From Bacteroidota bacterium (GTDB lineage Bacteria > Bacteroidota > Bacteroidia > Chitinophagales > Chitinophagaceae), in NCBI GenBank assembly GCA_018268105.1, contig JAFDXG010000040.1, forward strand, positions 1 through 64,000: a DNA stretch of 64,000 nucleotides, written 5' to 3'. Position numbers and translations under genes: made by a program. The notes under the pieces were generated by a model. That model was not told the DNA's origin, made no database searches, and saw only the letters and a program-made list of their open reading frames with translations. Every line of letters starts with the position of its first letter. Positions within the stretch are counted from its first letter, which is position 1. Below, in pieces: positions 27,312 to 35,883 of this stretch.

Positions 27312-27686
27312 TTAAGCTGCTTTTTTATCTTTTGTAAATAACCTTAATGCAAATCTTTTGAGTACACTTAATTCTCTGCTCAATAATTTTCCGGCACCAT
27401 AATGCAAAGCTGCCCCAGCAGCTTTTTGAGCAATACCTCCTTTGCCTAATAACATTTTACCTCCTGCAAAATTCAGTCCCAGGTTCAGTAAGGTAGAAAA
27501 CAAAGTAGATTTTAACCCTACGGTTTCATTTAAATCGGTTAAGGCAGTTTTAATCAGATTGCCAGGCTTCAGATTATTGATTGTTGCCGAAAATTTACGC
27601 TTCAACTCAATTTCCATGACTTCCGTTTGATGCTTAAGTTCGGCGATTCTTCTCCTCACATCTTCAGCAGATTTAAGGTTGCTCAT
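27312..27686 (-). CDS. Hypothetical protein, third gene of the YtxH/holin-like operon
   Basis: No family is recognised. The 124-residue basic protein begins with a short helical heptad region (SAEDVRRRIAELKHQTEVMEIELKRKF). It then has a Gly/Ala/Leu-rich, weakly hydrophobic middle (about 60-105, LLNLGLNFAGGKMLL and AAGAALHYGAGKLL), and ends in lysines. Its start overlaps the stop of the holin-like gene by 4 nt, so the two are translationally coupled. Context suggests an envelope-associated partner of the YtxH and holin-like proteins. Confidence 0.7.
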   Translation of the reverse strand: MSNLKSAEDVRRRIAELKHQTEVMEIELKRKFSATINNLKPGNLIKTALTDLNETVGLKSTLFSTLLNLGLNFAGGKMLLGKGGIAQKAAGAALHYGAGKLLSRELSVLKRFALRLFTKDKKAA

Positions 27687-28030
27687 TTTAATATTTTATT
27701 GATGATATTATTGTATAAAGGGGTTTTGATAATCTTATTCCTAAAAACATAAAGAATCAGTCCAATTAAAGTATAAAACCCGGCTATAACAAAAAATCCA
27801 AAATAAATTTGTCCCAACCAACTGCCTATCATTATTGCGAGCCCTACGTTCAACGACATAATGACTATACTGATTATAAAAAGGAATATTACCTGGGAAG
27901 CAATTGAACTGACACTATCCGATAATTTATCAACGGTCTTAAGCTTCCACAATTCAGTCTTTGCTTCAATATACTTACCAGTGTCATCAATTAAGCTTTC
28001 AATATTTTCTAAAATGGAATCTTCTTTCAT
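27683..28030 (-). CDS. Phage-holin-family-like membrane protein (Holin-X/YqjE type)
   Basis: A 115-residue protein with an amphipathic N-terminus (about 1-38) and two membrane helices, about 42-72 (VIFLFIISIVIMSLNVGLAI) and 76-100 (FGFFVIAGFYTLIGLILYVF), ending in a basic tail. This is the layout of the chromosomal Holin-X/YqjE family, which is not phage-derived in most genomes and is often paired with stress-induced membrane proteins. The gene sits between the YtxH gene and a small hypothetical, overlapping the latter by 4 nt. An actual lytic role is unlikely. Confidence 0.8.
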   Translation of the reverse strand: MKEDSILENIESLIDDTGKYIEAKTELWKLKTVDKLSDSVSSIASQVIFLFIISIVIMSLNVGLAIMIGSWLGQIYFGFFVIAGFYTLIGLILYVFRNKIIKTPLYNNIINKILK

Positions 28031-28091
28031 TTTGGAAATTTAACTTAGCCGGGGTTTTTAAACTTAAATACCTATAAAGTCAGAAAAATCG

Positions 28092-28361
28092 TTAACTCAT
28101 GGCATTTTTTGCCTGGTTATACTTTGATACGCTTTTTTCTGCCACATCTTCTACTTCATTCTTTGCGTGACGGTACTTCTCCTTTACAGAATCCACGAAA
28201 TCATTAAAAGAACTTTTCAGGTTTTCGCCAATTTCGTTTGTATTCTTTGCAATTTTTTTCCTTGTCTCGGAGCCTTTATCAGGAGCAAAAAGTATACCTG
28301 CTATTGCTCCAATAGCAGCGCCTGCCAATAATCCTAATAATACTTTTGAATCTGCTTTCAT
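28092..28361 (-). CDS. YtxH domain-containing protein
   Basis: An 89-residue stress-type protein. A short glycine/alanine-rich membrane helix (LLGLLAGAAIGAIAGILFAP) is followed by DKGSETRKKI and a long charged amphipathic helix, the YtxH signature. It is the first gene of a three-gene minus-strand operon with the holin-like and hypothetical proteins (62 nt and -4 nt spacing). Such proteins are often induced by envelope or osmotic stress. The promoter was not identified; upstream sequence is AT-rich. Confidence 0.85.
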   Translation of the reverse strand: MKADSKVLLGLLAGAAIGAIAGILFAPDKGSETRKKIAKNTNEIGENLKSSFNDFVDSVKEKYRHAKNEVEDVAEKSVSKYNQAKNAMS

Positions 28362-28572
28362 AATAATTCATTTTAAATAGTGATATATCTGATTTATATT
28401 TCACAAGGTATAAAGACAATATATAAATATTATCTTCTCAGAAATCTTTTCGAGGGCTAATGCTATGTTAATAATATTTTTCTAAAGGATATATACATTC
28501 CAGCGTAAGCTATTGAAAATAAGTTGTGGAGAATATCTCCATCAAAATTAAAAAATTGAATAGTACAAAGTT

Positions 28573-28687
28573 GGGTGTATTCCAATTTTTGGCTTCATAT
28601 ACAACATACCGGAGGATGAGACACCGACCGGTAGCTCGCTATGCAGGTGGGTGTCACCAACCACTTGTGAAAATTTGAAATACACTC
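28573..28687. other. Nested inverted repeats, possible structured RNA, in the 28362-28803 gap
   Basis: An outer pair GGGTGTATT (28573-28581) / AATACACTC (28679-28687, one G-U) encloses an inner pair GACACCGACC (28620-28629) / GGTGGGTGTC (28646-28655, one mismatch). The rest of the gap is AT-rich and shows no open frame I can support. It could be a small RNA, a REP-like element, or chance. Confidence 0.4.
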
Positions 28688-28730
28688 ATAAAGTTACAGC
28701 TTTTTATAAAACTATATATTTCCGCCAAAA

Positions 28731-28770
28731 ATTAAAAGGAACAGATATCAATAATCTGCTCCTTTTAAAT
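28731..28770 (-). terminator. Intrinsic terminator after the dehydrogenase/cytochrome gene
   Basis: ATTAAAAGGAACAGAT (28731-28746) faces ATCTGCTCCTTTTAAAT across a short AT loop, with one mismatch. On the minus strand the stem runs into a U-rich tail. It lies about 35 nt after the stop codon at 28804. Confidence 0.8.
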
Positions 28771-28803
28771 ATAATCTAACTCTGGTAAGGTTACACCAAA
28801 AGT

Positions 28804-31515
28804 TTATTTAGATTCGGACTTTTTATCATTGCCGGTATAGACAGCATTGTCTTTATTCCCACCCGATATCAGATACGCTAATAGGTCTCTTAATTCTTCA
28901 GGATTCAACCTGTTAATCAACCCTGCAGGCATTGGCGATACCTCAGAAACCCTGGTACTTTGAACATTCTTTTTAGATATCTCTTTCAGATCCTGTGGTG
29001 CAAAAGGATTTTGTGAAATGAAAAAAGTATTATCATCCTGTTTCACCAGTCTTCCGGTAACAGAACTACCATCTTTAAGGGAAAAAACAGTAGCGCCGTA
29101 TTGGTCTGATATGGTTTTGTTGGGGTCAATAATTGCTTCGAGTATATCTTTAGTGGAAAATCTGGAACCTAACTGAGAAAGATCGGGTCCTGCAACACCA
29201 CCCTCCCCTTTCATTGTATGACAATATATACACAAAGCGGCTGCAAACATGGCTTTGCCCTGTTCAAAGTTTCCATGATTAATTCCAAGACTATCTATCA
29301 GAAAAACAGCATTATCTTCTTTCCATCTTCTTCCCGGACCTTTAGGCTGGATGGCATTATCAGCAAGCTCATTACCCGATTTTGTGGCTATTGAATCACC
29401 GGATATCGTATTGAAATGTGCAAACTCTGCCTTGGGAATATGCGACAAAGCTATTTTTCTGGCATTATTTATAAAACCTCTGAAGCTATGCCCACCTTTA
29501 TAGCTGAAAGCCGTATAAAACCATTTGAAATATTTATCTCTCAGATCGGGGGTCCAGCCGTTTACTGCTTCACTTAATACTATAGCATAATAAGTTTGCT
29601 GTTGCGGTGGCACTTTTGATAACATGCCAGCTATATCCATACCATATTGCGGATTGCGCATAATAAGATCAGAAGATTGAGTAAAAGTTTTCTGATCATC
29701 CGGATCATCTTTTGCCGTAGCCAGCAAAGCCATAGTTTTTTCAACTGCCTGCGGGGCATCAATATAAACCAATATCTTGCTCAGGCTTCTGTTAAGATTG
29801 TTAGTAGAACCGGGATATTGAGCATTTAGATATTCACCAAGCTTACTATTTGTTGCTGCATCAGGTTTACCCATTCTCAGCAATACAAGTTCAAAAGCCC
29901 GTAGCAGGTCAATTTGCTGTGATTCTGACAATTTTTTATAATCAATAGTAGTAAGCGCATTAATAAGTTGATTTTTAACTGCAGGACTTCCTGTGCGTGC
30001 CAGTGCTACAGCAGCCTGAATCATTGTTTCAGGGTCAGTTTCTTTAAACACCTTATCCTGCCATTGTGAAACCGGCTGGTGTTCAACAGCTACTCTTGCT
30101 GCATATCTTATGAATCTGTCATTATTTTTTAAATAAGGCCAGGCAGTTGCAATAGCCTCAGTTTTGGGGGCACTGTGAAAAATTTCCAGGTTTCTCCTTA
30201 TTTTTTGTGCTTCAGTTAAAATTGCCGGTGCTTCATTTTTTATATCCAATGTATTGTCTCCATAATACACACGGTACAGGTCCGATTCAAGGCGGCGGCC
30301 ACCTGTCATAAAATATAATGCACCATCTGGCCCAATCAACCCATCGGTTAATGGAAGTGGTGCACCCGAAATAAATTCTTCTCCTTTAGCCTTATAGGAT
30401 GCACCATCAGGTTCAAGGTGAATGGCATAAATAATACCAAAGCTCCAGTCAAAAGCATAAATGGCCTTTCGGTATTTTTCGGGGAAACGTGCATTACCAC
30501 CGTAAAATACACTGGTAGGAGAACCTTGTCCTATATTTAAAACAGGCGGAAGATTATCCGGGTATGCAGGCGACCATTTATCAGTGCCCGGTCTCCATCC
30601 AAATTCGGCACCGCTCGTAACCTGGCAAATTCTTGTGGGTCTGTACCAGGGTGTACCAAAATCCCACTCCATATCAGAATCAAAGGTGAACATATCGCCG
30701 GCATCATTAAAGGCAAGGTCAAAAGGATTTCTGAAACCATTGGCAACGAGTTCCCAATTGTTACCGGTTGAATCAATATGTGCTATCCAACCACCATGAG
30801 TATTTACCACATCATCATGCCCATTCGGATCCCTGATCAGCGGCATAAGATTGTCAATCTGCCAGTCTTTGGCCCCATCGTATTTATTCATCTCCGGAAT
30901 CTTTGTAAAATTACCCGCGATAACATACAGAGATTGTTTGTCGGGAGAAAGGACTATACTGTGCGGGCCATGCTCACCTTCCCCGTCCAGAGCTTTCAGC
31001 AATGTAATTTTATCAAAGTGATCATCTCCGTCTGTATCCTGCACCCTGTACAACCCACTACCCTTTTCAAAATTTTTATCTTTGTTGTGATTGATCATTA
31101 CATAGAGGCTGTTAAAAGCATATAACAGCCCATGAGCATAACCCATTTTTACGAATGTCCGGGTAGAATCCGTTCCGGGAATAGTATCTGTTTCCAGCAG
31201 CAGTTTTTCCACTACAGGTCTCGAAGTATCACCAACAGGAGGAAGTGTCATCCGGTAAAGCCCACCATATTGATCTGAAGCAATCAATCGTCCTTTATTA
31301 TCAAATGTCATAGCGACCCAAGAACCATCTCCATTTTCTGAGGGACCAAATAAGTGTTCTGCGTGAAAACCTTCAGGTAGTTGCAGTTTGGCAAGTTTTG
31401 GATCAGAGATTTTACTTTCAACTTTTTCCTGTTTGTTACCAGAGCAGGAAAACAACAGGAAAGAAAATGACACTAATGCAATAATCATTCTCCGGGAAGG
31501 ATAGTTTAAATACAT
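28804..31515 (-). CDS. Lipoprotein with sugar-dehydrogenase-like propeller, HEAT-like region and cytochrome c (TIGR02603 heme-binding) domain
   Basis: A 903-residue secreted protein. The signal ends in a lipobox (LLFSCSG, Cys about 24). Residues about 45-420 look like the soluble PQQ-type (glucose/sorbosone dehydrogenase) beta-propeller, with GFRNPFDLAF, HGPHSIVLSPD and DSDMEWDFGTPWYRP. About 430-700 is helical and repeat-like. The C-terminal part carries the heme site CIYCH (C762, C765, H766) followed by GEGGVAGPDL and ends LRDLLAYLISGG, the Planctomycete/Bacteroidota heme-binding domain pattern. It is probably a periplasmic oxidoreductase for a sugar or alcohol. The substrate and cofactor cannot be told from sequence. 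It is monocistronic with its own terminator. Confidence 0.85.
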   Translation of the reverse strand: MYLNYPSRRMIIALVSFSFLLFSCSGNKQEKVESKISDPKLAKLQLPEGFHAEHLFGPSENGDGSWVAMTFDNKGRLIASDQYGGLYRMTLPPVGDTSRPVVEKLLLETDTIPGTDSTRTFVKMGYAHGLLYAFNSLYVMINHNKDKNFEKGSGLYRVQDTDGDDHFDKITLLKALDGEGEHGPHSIVLSPDKQSLYVIAGNFTKIPEMNKYDGAKDWQIDNLMPLIRDPNGHDDVVNTHGGWIAHIDSTGNNWELVANGFRNPFDLAFNDAGDMFTFDSDMEWDFGTPWYRPTRICQVTSGAEFGWRPGTDKWSPAYPDNLPPVLNIGQGSPTSVFYGGNARFPEKYRKAIYAFDWSFGIIYAIHLEPDGASYKAKGEEFISGAPLPLTDGLIGPDGALYFMTGGRRLESDLYRVYYGDNTLDIKNEAPAILTEAQKIRRNLEIFHSAPKTEAIATAWPYLKNNDRFIRYAARVAVEHQPVSQWQDKVFKETDPETMIQAAVALARTGSPAVKNQLINALTTIDYKKLSESQQIDLLRAFELVLLRMGKPDAATNSKLGEYLNAQYPGSTNNLNRSLSKILVYIDAPQAVEKTMALLATAKDDPDDQKTFTQSSDLIMRNPQYGMDIAGMLSKVPPQQQTYYAIVLSEAVNGWTPDLRDKYFKWFYTAFSYKGGHSFRGFINNARKIALSHIPKAEFAHFNTISGDSIATKSGNELADNAIQPKGPGRRWKEDNAVFLIDSLGINHGNFEQGKAMFAAALCIYCHTMKGEGGVAGPDLSQLGSRFSTKDILEAIIDPNKTISDQYGATVFSLKDGSSVTGRLVKQDDNTFFISQNPFAPQDLKEISKKNVQSTRVSEVSPMPAGLINRLNPEELRDLLAYLISGGNKDNAVYTGNDKKSESK

Positions 31516-31657
31516 AATAGAAAATTAATGAAAACTATAAAATCTGATTTACTATAATTGCGGTAAGCTAATTAATCCATTTTGTTCCAGCGTCCTGCAC
31601 TATCCTGCAAAAAAATTGGAAACTTCCAACATGATTGAGATTTTAAAATTACAGCTA

Positions 31658-32233
31658 CTAATGTGCGGAACGATTTTTAAATGTAGTCAGTACTTCATGC
31701 CATTTAATGAGTTCGGAAATCATAGCATGTGCTGACCTGTTCAGCGATTCATCACTTACAAATTTTTCTTCCTCATTGATATATTTTGTAAAGAATGGAA
31801 TATTCACACTTTCGGTAATCACTACCATTTTAAGTGCTGTTAATACCGGTTTGAGGAGCTGTACACAACGAGTACCTGCTGATATCCCACCATAGCTTAC
31901 CAGTCCTACGGGTTTATATTGCCATTCCTGAAAAAGGTAATCAATTGCATTTTTAAGAGTGGCGGGAAAGCCATAGTTATACTCGGGAGTAATAAAAATA
32001 AAAGCATCAGCAGCAGCTATAGTTTTGCTCCATTGTTTTGTATGTTCATGGGTATATTTGGCAAGCTTGGGATGATGGGGTTCATCCATAAATGGAAGAT
32101 TGATTACTTTAAGATCAAGATGTTCGGTTTCAAACACTTTATATTGTTTCAAAAGCTCTAATAACCAGGCAGAAATTGCGGGACCTTTTCTGCCTTCCCT
32201 AGTGCTCGCAGTGATTAATTTTAGTTGCAACAT
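31658..32233 (-). CDS. NADPH-dependent FMN reductase family protein
   Basis: A 191-residue flavodoxin-fold oxidoreductase. The phosphate-binding loop STREGRKGPAISAWL (about 9-23) and the flavin-contacting TPEYNYGFPATLKNAIDYL (about 83-101) followed by GLVSYGGISAGTRC are diagnostic. Members reduce FMN, azo dyes or quinones with NAD(P)H. The gene is the last of a close minus-strand series after YdcF and GNAT genes (24 nt gap). Physiological substrate not predictable. Confidence 0.9.
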   Translation of the reverse strand: MLQLKLITASTREGRKGPAISAWLLELLKQYKVFETEHLDLKVINLPFMDEPHHPKLAKYTHEHTKQWSKTIAAADAFIFITPEYNYGFPATLKNAIDYLFQEWQYKPVGLVSYGGISAGTRCVQLLKPVLTALKMVVITESVNIPFFTKYINEEEKFVSDESLNRSAHAMISELIKWHEVLTTFKNRSAH

Positions 32234-32257
32234 AAATTATTACTCCTTAAATATTAT

Positions 32258-32557
32258 TTATAAAGATTGCACTACTATCCTTTGCCAATTGAGATGCCGT
32301 TTCAAAAAAGCACTCACATAAGGACAAAAAGGGGCAATTTTTTGATTTCTCTCTTCGAGATACATTAAAGTTTTTTCAACAAGTGCAGCCGCTACACCGC
32401 GCCCCTCCAATACAGAAGGTACTTCTGTATGCAGGAGTGCCACCGAATCAGGCATTGTTTTATATTTTATAAAAGCAATGGTGCCGTCCACTTCCATTTC
32501 AAATCTGCTTTCGGCTGAATTATTAACAAGCTTATTGGATTCATAGCGTGTATCCAT
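32258..32557 (-). CDS. Small GNAT-type N-acetyltransferase (YjdJ-like)
   Basis: About 99 residues from the ATG at 32557. The GCN5-type core shows EVPSVLEGRGVAAALVEKTL (acetyl-CoA loop, with RGVAAAL for the R/QxxGxG/A signature) after VALLHTEV. The ending APFCPYVSAFLKRH is characteristic of the short YjdJ/Gcn5-related group. A longer frame begins at 32668 but would overlap the YdcF gene by 68 nt and adds unrelated residues, so the internal start is chosen. It lies between YdcF and FMN-reductase genes in one probable operon. Confidence 0.85.
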   Translation of the reverse strand: MDTRYESNKLVNNSAESRFEMEVDGTIAFIKYKTMPDSVALLHTEVPSVLEGRGVAAALVEKTLMYLEERNQKIAPFCPYVSAFLKRHLNWQRIVVQSL

Positions 32558-32600
32558 TAACGTAGGATTTAATATACCAGAAGACAAAAATACAGATAAG

Positions 32601-33251
32601 CTAAATTTTGGCAAGATGTTTATCAAAGCCTGATGAAAGCAATAATTCATAAGCCGTCCATATATCATCAGGAATATTCATTGGTATCTGAAATCCCTTT
32701 GCCGGATAGAACTTTATACGTTGTAAATCACCCACCATGATACTAATTACTTTTTCAAGGCTTATATCCTTAGTAGGGTAAGCAGTAAAGCTAAATTGGG
32801 GGGAGGTAACCAGTAATTCTTTTTCAGGCCAATGTTTTTTGAAAGTTGCGAAACTCCTGCGTTCCATATAGGGCTTTTGCACCAGGATGAAACGGGAAGG
32901 ATGCAATCCTCTCTCAGCCAGCAATCTTTGAGTGAACTGAATATTTTCACCAGTATTGGTAGATTTATTTTCTATCAGAATTGCATTAGATGGAACACCT
33001 TTCTTTATTGCGATCTCTGCAAACTGGTCGGCTTCAGGAATAGTCCATATATCACTGGTAAGATTGCCAAGTCCACCCGAAAAAATGAGCAGTGGCGCAA
33101 ATCCTTCCAAGTACAATTCGGCTGCCCTGTCTGCAACCCTAAGATCGTGACTGCCCAATGCAAGTATACAATCTGATAGTTTTAGTTCATGATGCATATG
33201 GTGATAATTCCAAAGCTTTTCTGCTGCATCTATAACCTCTGGTGATAACAT
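32601..33251 (-). CDS. YdcF/DUF218 family protein
   Basis: A 216-residue protein with the DUF218 Rossmann-like fold: CILALGSHDLRVADRAAELYLEG, then LLIFSGGLGN. A Glu/Asn-rich site follows (IENKSTNTGENIQFT), then FILVQKPYMERRS. YdcF binds S-adenosylmethionine in E. coli and some relatives act in envelope or vancomycin-related roles, but the function here is unknown. No membrane segment is present, so it is a soluble member. It is the first gene of the YdcF-GNAT-FMN reductase series. Confidence 0.85.
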   Translation of the reverse strand: MLSPEVIDAAEKLWNYHHMHHELKLSDCILALGSHDLRVADRAAELYLEGFAPLLIFSGGLGNLTSDIWTIPEADQFAEIAIKKGVPSNAILIENKSTNTGENIQFTQRLLAERGLHPSRFILVQKPYMERRSFATFKKHWPEKELLVTSPQFSFTAYPTKDISLEKVISIMVGDLQRIKFYPAKGFQIPMNIPDDIWTAYELLLSSGFDKHLAKI

Positions 33252-33270
33252 AAATTATTATTAAAGACAT

Positions 33271-33298
33271 AAAAAAAGCGCAACATAGTTACGCTTTT
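33271..33298 (-). terminator. Intrinsic terminator after the histone-like gene
   Basis: AAAAGCGCAAC (33274-33284) and GTTACGCTTTT (33288-33298) pair with one mismatch around ATA. On the minus strand the stem is followed by a U-tract. Confidence 0.8.
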
Positions 33299-33333
33299 CC
33301 TAATAAAAAATTTTATATATCACTACCCTATCC

Positions 33334-33810
33334 CTAACTGAATAAGTCACCGTTGTTTTCTTCCTCCTGTTGTGCCGGTGGTATTATTGGTTCTTCCGTA
33401 ATAATAATTTCTTCAATAGTAATTATATCGGGCATTACTTCACTCTGAGGAGTTACCACTTCTTGTACTTTTTGAGGGGCTGCCTTTTTCTTAGGAGCAA
33501 CTTTCTTTGAAGGAGCTGCCTTTTTCTTTGGAGCAGCTTTCTTTGGAGGGGCTGCTTTTTTCTTTGGAGCAGCTTTCTTTGGAGGAGCTGCTTTTTTCTT
33601 TGGAGCAGCTTTTTTTTGAGGGGCTGCTTTTTTCTTTGGAGCTGCTTTTTTCTTTGGAGCAACTTTCTTTTTGGGTGTGGCCTTTTTCTTTGGTGCGGCT
33701 TTCTTTTTGGGTGCTGCTTTTTTAACAGCTTTTTTAGCTACCTTTTTAGCCGGTGCCTTCTTTTTGGGTGCGGCTTTTTTAGGAGCAGATTTTTTCTTTG
33801 CTTTAGCCAT
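33334..33810 (-). CDS. Histone H1-like Lys/Ala/Pro-rich repeat protein
   Basis: A 158-residue very basic protein. Residues about 1-117 are made almost entirely of AAPKKKA-type repeats, with variants AAPPKKA and ATPKKKV, resembling the C-terminal tail of histone H1 and bacterial Hc1-like proteins. The end (about 118-158) is instead acidic and proline-rich (IITIEEIIITEEPIIPP). It probably binds DNA or RNA non-specifically and helps condense the nucleoid. The opposite strand shows long open frames only because the repeats lack stops. The repeat number may vary by slippage between strains. It is monocistronic, with a terminator downstream. Confidence 0.8.
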   Translation of the reverse strand: MAKAKKKSAPKKAAPKKKAPAKKVAKKAVKKAAPKKKAAPKKKATPKKKVAPKKKAAPKKKAAPQKKAAPKKKAAPPKKAAPKKKAAPPKKAAPKKKAAPSKKVAPKKKAAPQKVQEVVTPQSEVMPDIITIEEIIITEEPIIPPAQQEEENNGDLFS

Positions 33811-33912
33811 GATTTTTGGAATTTATTGTGTTTGTAGAAGAGATAAATTGATACAGAAAATTAGGAATAAAATTTATAATAATAGCAAAGGTTCAATTTT
33901 TTTTAAACAAAT

Positions 33913-33932
33913 AAAAACCCTGTCAGGGTTTT
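33913..33932 (-). terminator. Intrinsic terminator after the peroxiredoxin gene
   Basis: AAAACCC-TGTCA-GGGTTTT stem-loop about 50 nt after the peroxiredoxin stop, followed on the minus strand by TATTTG; a second CAGGGTTTT lies next to it. The hairpin is short but well placed. Confidence 0.65.
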
Positions 33933-33984
33933 ACCTGCAGGGTTTTAATCTATTTTGTAGATATTTTGTAATAAAAACTGCTAA

Positions 33985-34620
33985 TTACAGATTGGGCTGT
34001 GGTGTATAGCGCAGGTAGGGTTTTACCACTTTTACACCTTTGGGAAACTTTTTAATAGCGTCTTCTGACGAAACAGAGGTTGCTATAATAACATCTTCAG
34101 TAGGTTTCCAGTCTGCAGGTGTAGACACGCTATAATCTGCAGTAAGCTGAAGAGAGTCCAAAACACGCAATACCTCGTAAAAATTTCGTCCGGTAGAAGC
34201 AGGATACGTAATAGTAAGCTTTACTTTCTTATCTGGTCCAATAATAAACAGGGAGCGTACTGTAAAATTTTCTGATGCATTGGGATGGATCATGCCATAA
34301 GCAGTCGCCACTTTTCTTTCAGGATCGGCAATGATAGGGAATTTTACATCTGTATTACTGGTTTCATTAATATCTTTTATCCAGCCGATATGCCTGTCCA
34401 GCGAATCCACACTAACGGCAAGTACCTTAGTATTGCGCTTTGCAAATTCTTCCTGTAATATGGCAGTTTTCCCAAGTTCTGTTGTACATACTGGTGTATA
34501 ATCTGCGGGATGAGAGAACAAAACCCCCCAGCCATCGCCAAGAAATTCATAAAAATCAATTTTTCCCAGGCTGGTTTCAGCCGTAAAATTGGGTGCAATA
34601 TCCCCTAAACGCAAACTCAT
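33985..34620 (-). CDS. Peroxiredoxin, Prx6 (1-Cys) subfamily
   Basis: Thiol peroxidase reducing H2O2 and organic hydroperoxides in the cytoplasm. The 211-residue length and long C-terminal extension are those of the Prx6 group. The peroxidatic Cys is C45 in DYTPVCTTE, preceded by the Thr of the catalytic triad and followed by the conserved Arg region in ENFTVRSLFIIGPD. The WKPTEDVI motif at about 170 is also typical. No second resolving Cys is visible at the usual C-terminal position, consistent with a 1-Cys mechanism. The start ATG follows an AT-rich gap of about 80 nt after dinB. It is probably transcribed on its own. Confidence 0.93.
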   Translation of the reverse strand: MSLRLGDIAPNFTAETSLGKIDFYEFLGDGWGVLFSHPADYTPVCTTELGKTAILQEEFAKRNTKVLAVSVDSLDRHIGWIKDINETSNTDVKFPIIADPERKVATAYGMIHPNASENFTVRSLFIIGPDKKVKLTITYPASTGRNFYEVLRVLDSLQLTADYSVSTPADWKPTEDVIIATSVSSEDAIKKFPKGVKVVKPYLRYTPQPNL

Positions 34621-34701
34621 AATATATCTTTTTATAGTTAAAAATGGATTGCAAATATATTCTTTTCCTACTAATTTAGTAGACTATTTAAAAAAAAAAT
34701 C

Positions 34702-35850
34702 TTAAAATCCGCTTCCCCGTGATATAGCATCTTTTCCAAATCTTCCCTTCACAGCATCAATAGCCTTATATAAACCAGTCTTCTTTTCGGTGCTTTCAAA
34801 AAGATTGGTTTGAAAAGCTTCATTAGTGAGTTCGCTTAATCTTACTCCCAGCAACCTGACTGGCTCTCCTTTTCGGTATAATTTGTCGAACAAATCGCGG
34901 GCAACAGGGATAAGCTCATCATCATAAAAAGTATATGATATACTGGTTTGCCTGGAGGTAGTTTCAAAATCGGCATAACGAATTTTAACAGCAATACAAC
35001 CTGTCATTTTATTAACTTCTCTTAACTCATGGGTTATTTTTTCCGTCATGCGCACCAGTTCCGCAGCAATAAATCCTGGATCTTTAATGTTTGAATCAAA
35101 TGTGCGTTCTGTAGAAATTGACTTTGCTTCGTGATAAGGTACCACCTCGGCATGGTGTATACCTTGTGACTTATGCCAAAGCTCAATCCCGTGATTTCCC
35201 ATGAGCAATTCCATTTCTGCGGCAGATCTGGCGGCAATATCACCAATGGTGCGTATACCCAAAGAAAGCAGTTGGCTGTTGGTTTGTGTTCCTATACCGG
35301 GAATAACACTTACCGGTAAAGGAGCGAGATACTCCTTTTCCTTTCCGGCTGCCACCTGCAAATACCCATTAGGTTTAGCTTCGTTGGTTGCAATTTTGGC
35401 TATTAATTTACTGGAGGCTAATGCAAAAGAAATCGGCAATCCGGTTTTGTTCACAATTTCTTCGCGGAGGTTAATGGTCCATTGCCAGGGATTGAAATAT
35501 TTATCCATTCCTGTAAGGTCAAGATAAAACTCATCAATGGATGCTTTTTCAAACAGGGGGGCCTTATGTGCAATGATTTCCGTAACCATTCTTGAAAATT
35601 TACTGTACTCGCCCCGGCTACCCTTCACCACCAAAGCATGAGGACAGAGTTTCATAGCTTTTGACATAGGCATTGCAGAATGTATCCCATACTTCCTTGC
35701 CTCGTAGCTGCAGGCCGCTACCACTCCACGTTCCCGACTACCACCGACAATCAAAGGTTGGCCTTTTAGTGCGGGGTTATTCACGCACTCCACTGATACA
35801 AAAAATGCATCAAGATCGAAATGTGCTATAATACGCTGCTGTGTAACCAT
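34702..35850 (-). CDS. dinB: DNA polymerase IV (Y family)
   Basis: Error-prone translesion polymerase. The 382-residue length is in the usual range. Catalytic motifs are HFDLDAFFVSVE near residue 11 and SIDEFYLDLTG near 103. The helix-hairpin-helix segment (SVIPGIGTQTNSQLLSLGIRTIGD) and the little-finger domain follow. The end (KDAISRGSGF) lacks an obvious QxxLF-type beta-clamp peptide; a possible clamp-binding QTNLFES occurs at about residue 355. It is the last gene of the histidine kinase-rsmE-dinB cluster (33 nt after rsmE). No LexA-type box was recognised. Confidence 0.95.
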   Translation of the reverse strand: MVTQQRIIAHFDLDAFFVSVECVNNPALKGQPLIVGGSRERGVVAACSYEARKYGIHSAMPMSKAMKLCPHALVVKGSRGEYSKFSRMVTEIIAHKAPLFEKASIDEFYLDLTGMDKYFNPWQWTINLREEIVNKTGLPISFALASSKLIAKIATNEAKPNGYLQVAAGKEKEYLAPLPVSVIPGIGTQTNSQLLSLGIRTIGDIAARSAAEMELLMGNHGIELWHKSQGIHHAEVVPYHEAKSISTERTFDSNIKDPGFIAAELVRMTEKITHELREVNKMTGCIAVKIRYADFETTSRQTSISYTFYDDELIPVARDLFDKLYRKGEPVRLLGVRLSELTNEAFQTNLFESTEKKTGLYKAIDAVKGRFGKDAISRGSGF

Positions 35851-35883
35851 AGCTATACCTCTGCTGGGAAATAGTATTGCAAA

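Noticed and set aside
27683..28030. Holin-like gene as sign of a prophage
   Set aside because: No phage structural, integrase or lysis gene is near. The Holin-X/YqjE type is a chromosomal stress-associated family.
32558..32668. Extended start of the GNAT gene
   Set aside because: It overlaps the YdcF gene and adds residues with no family counterpart.
33507..33837. Long hydrophobic reading frames opposite the histone-like gene
   Set aside because: They arise because the AAPKKKA repeats contain no stops on the other strand; the translations are low-complexity Phe/Leu/Ser.
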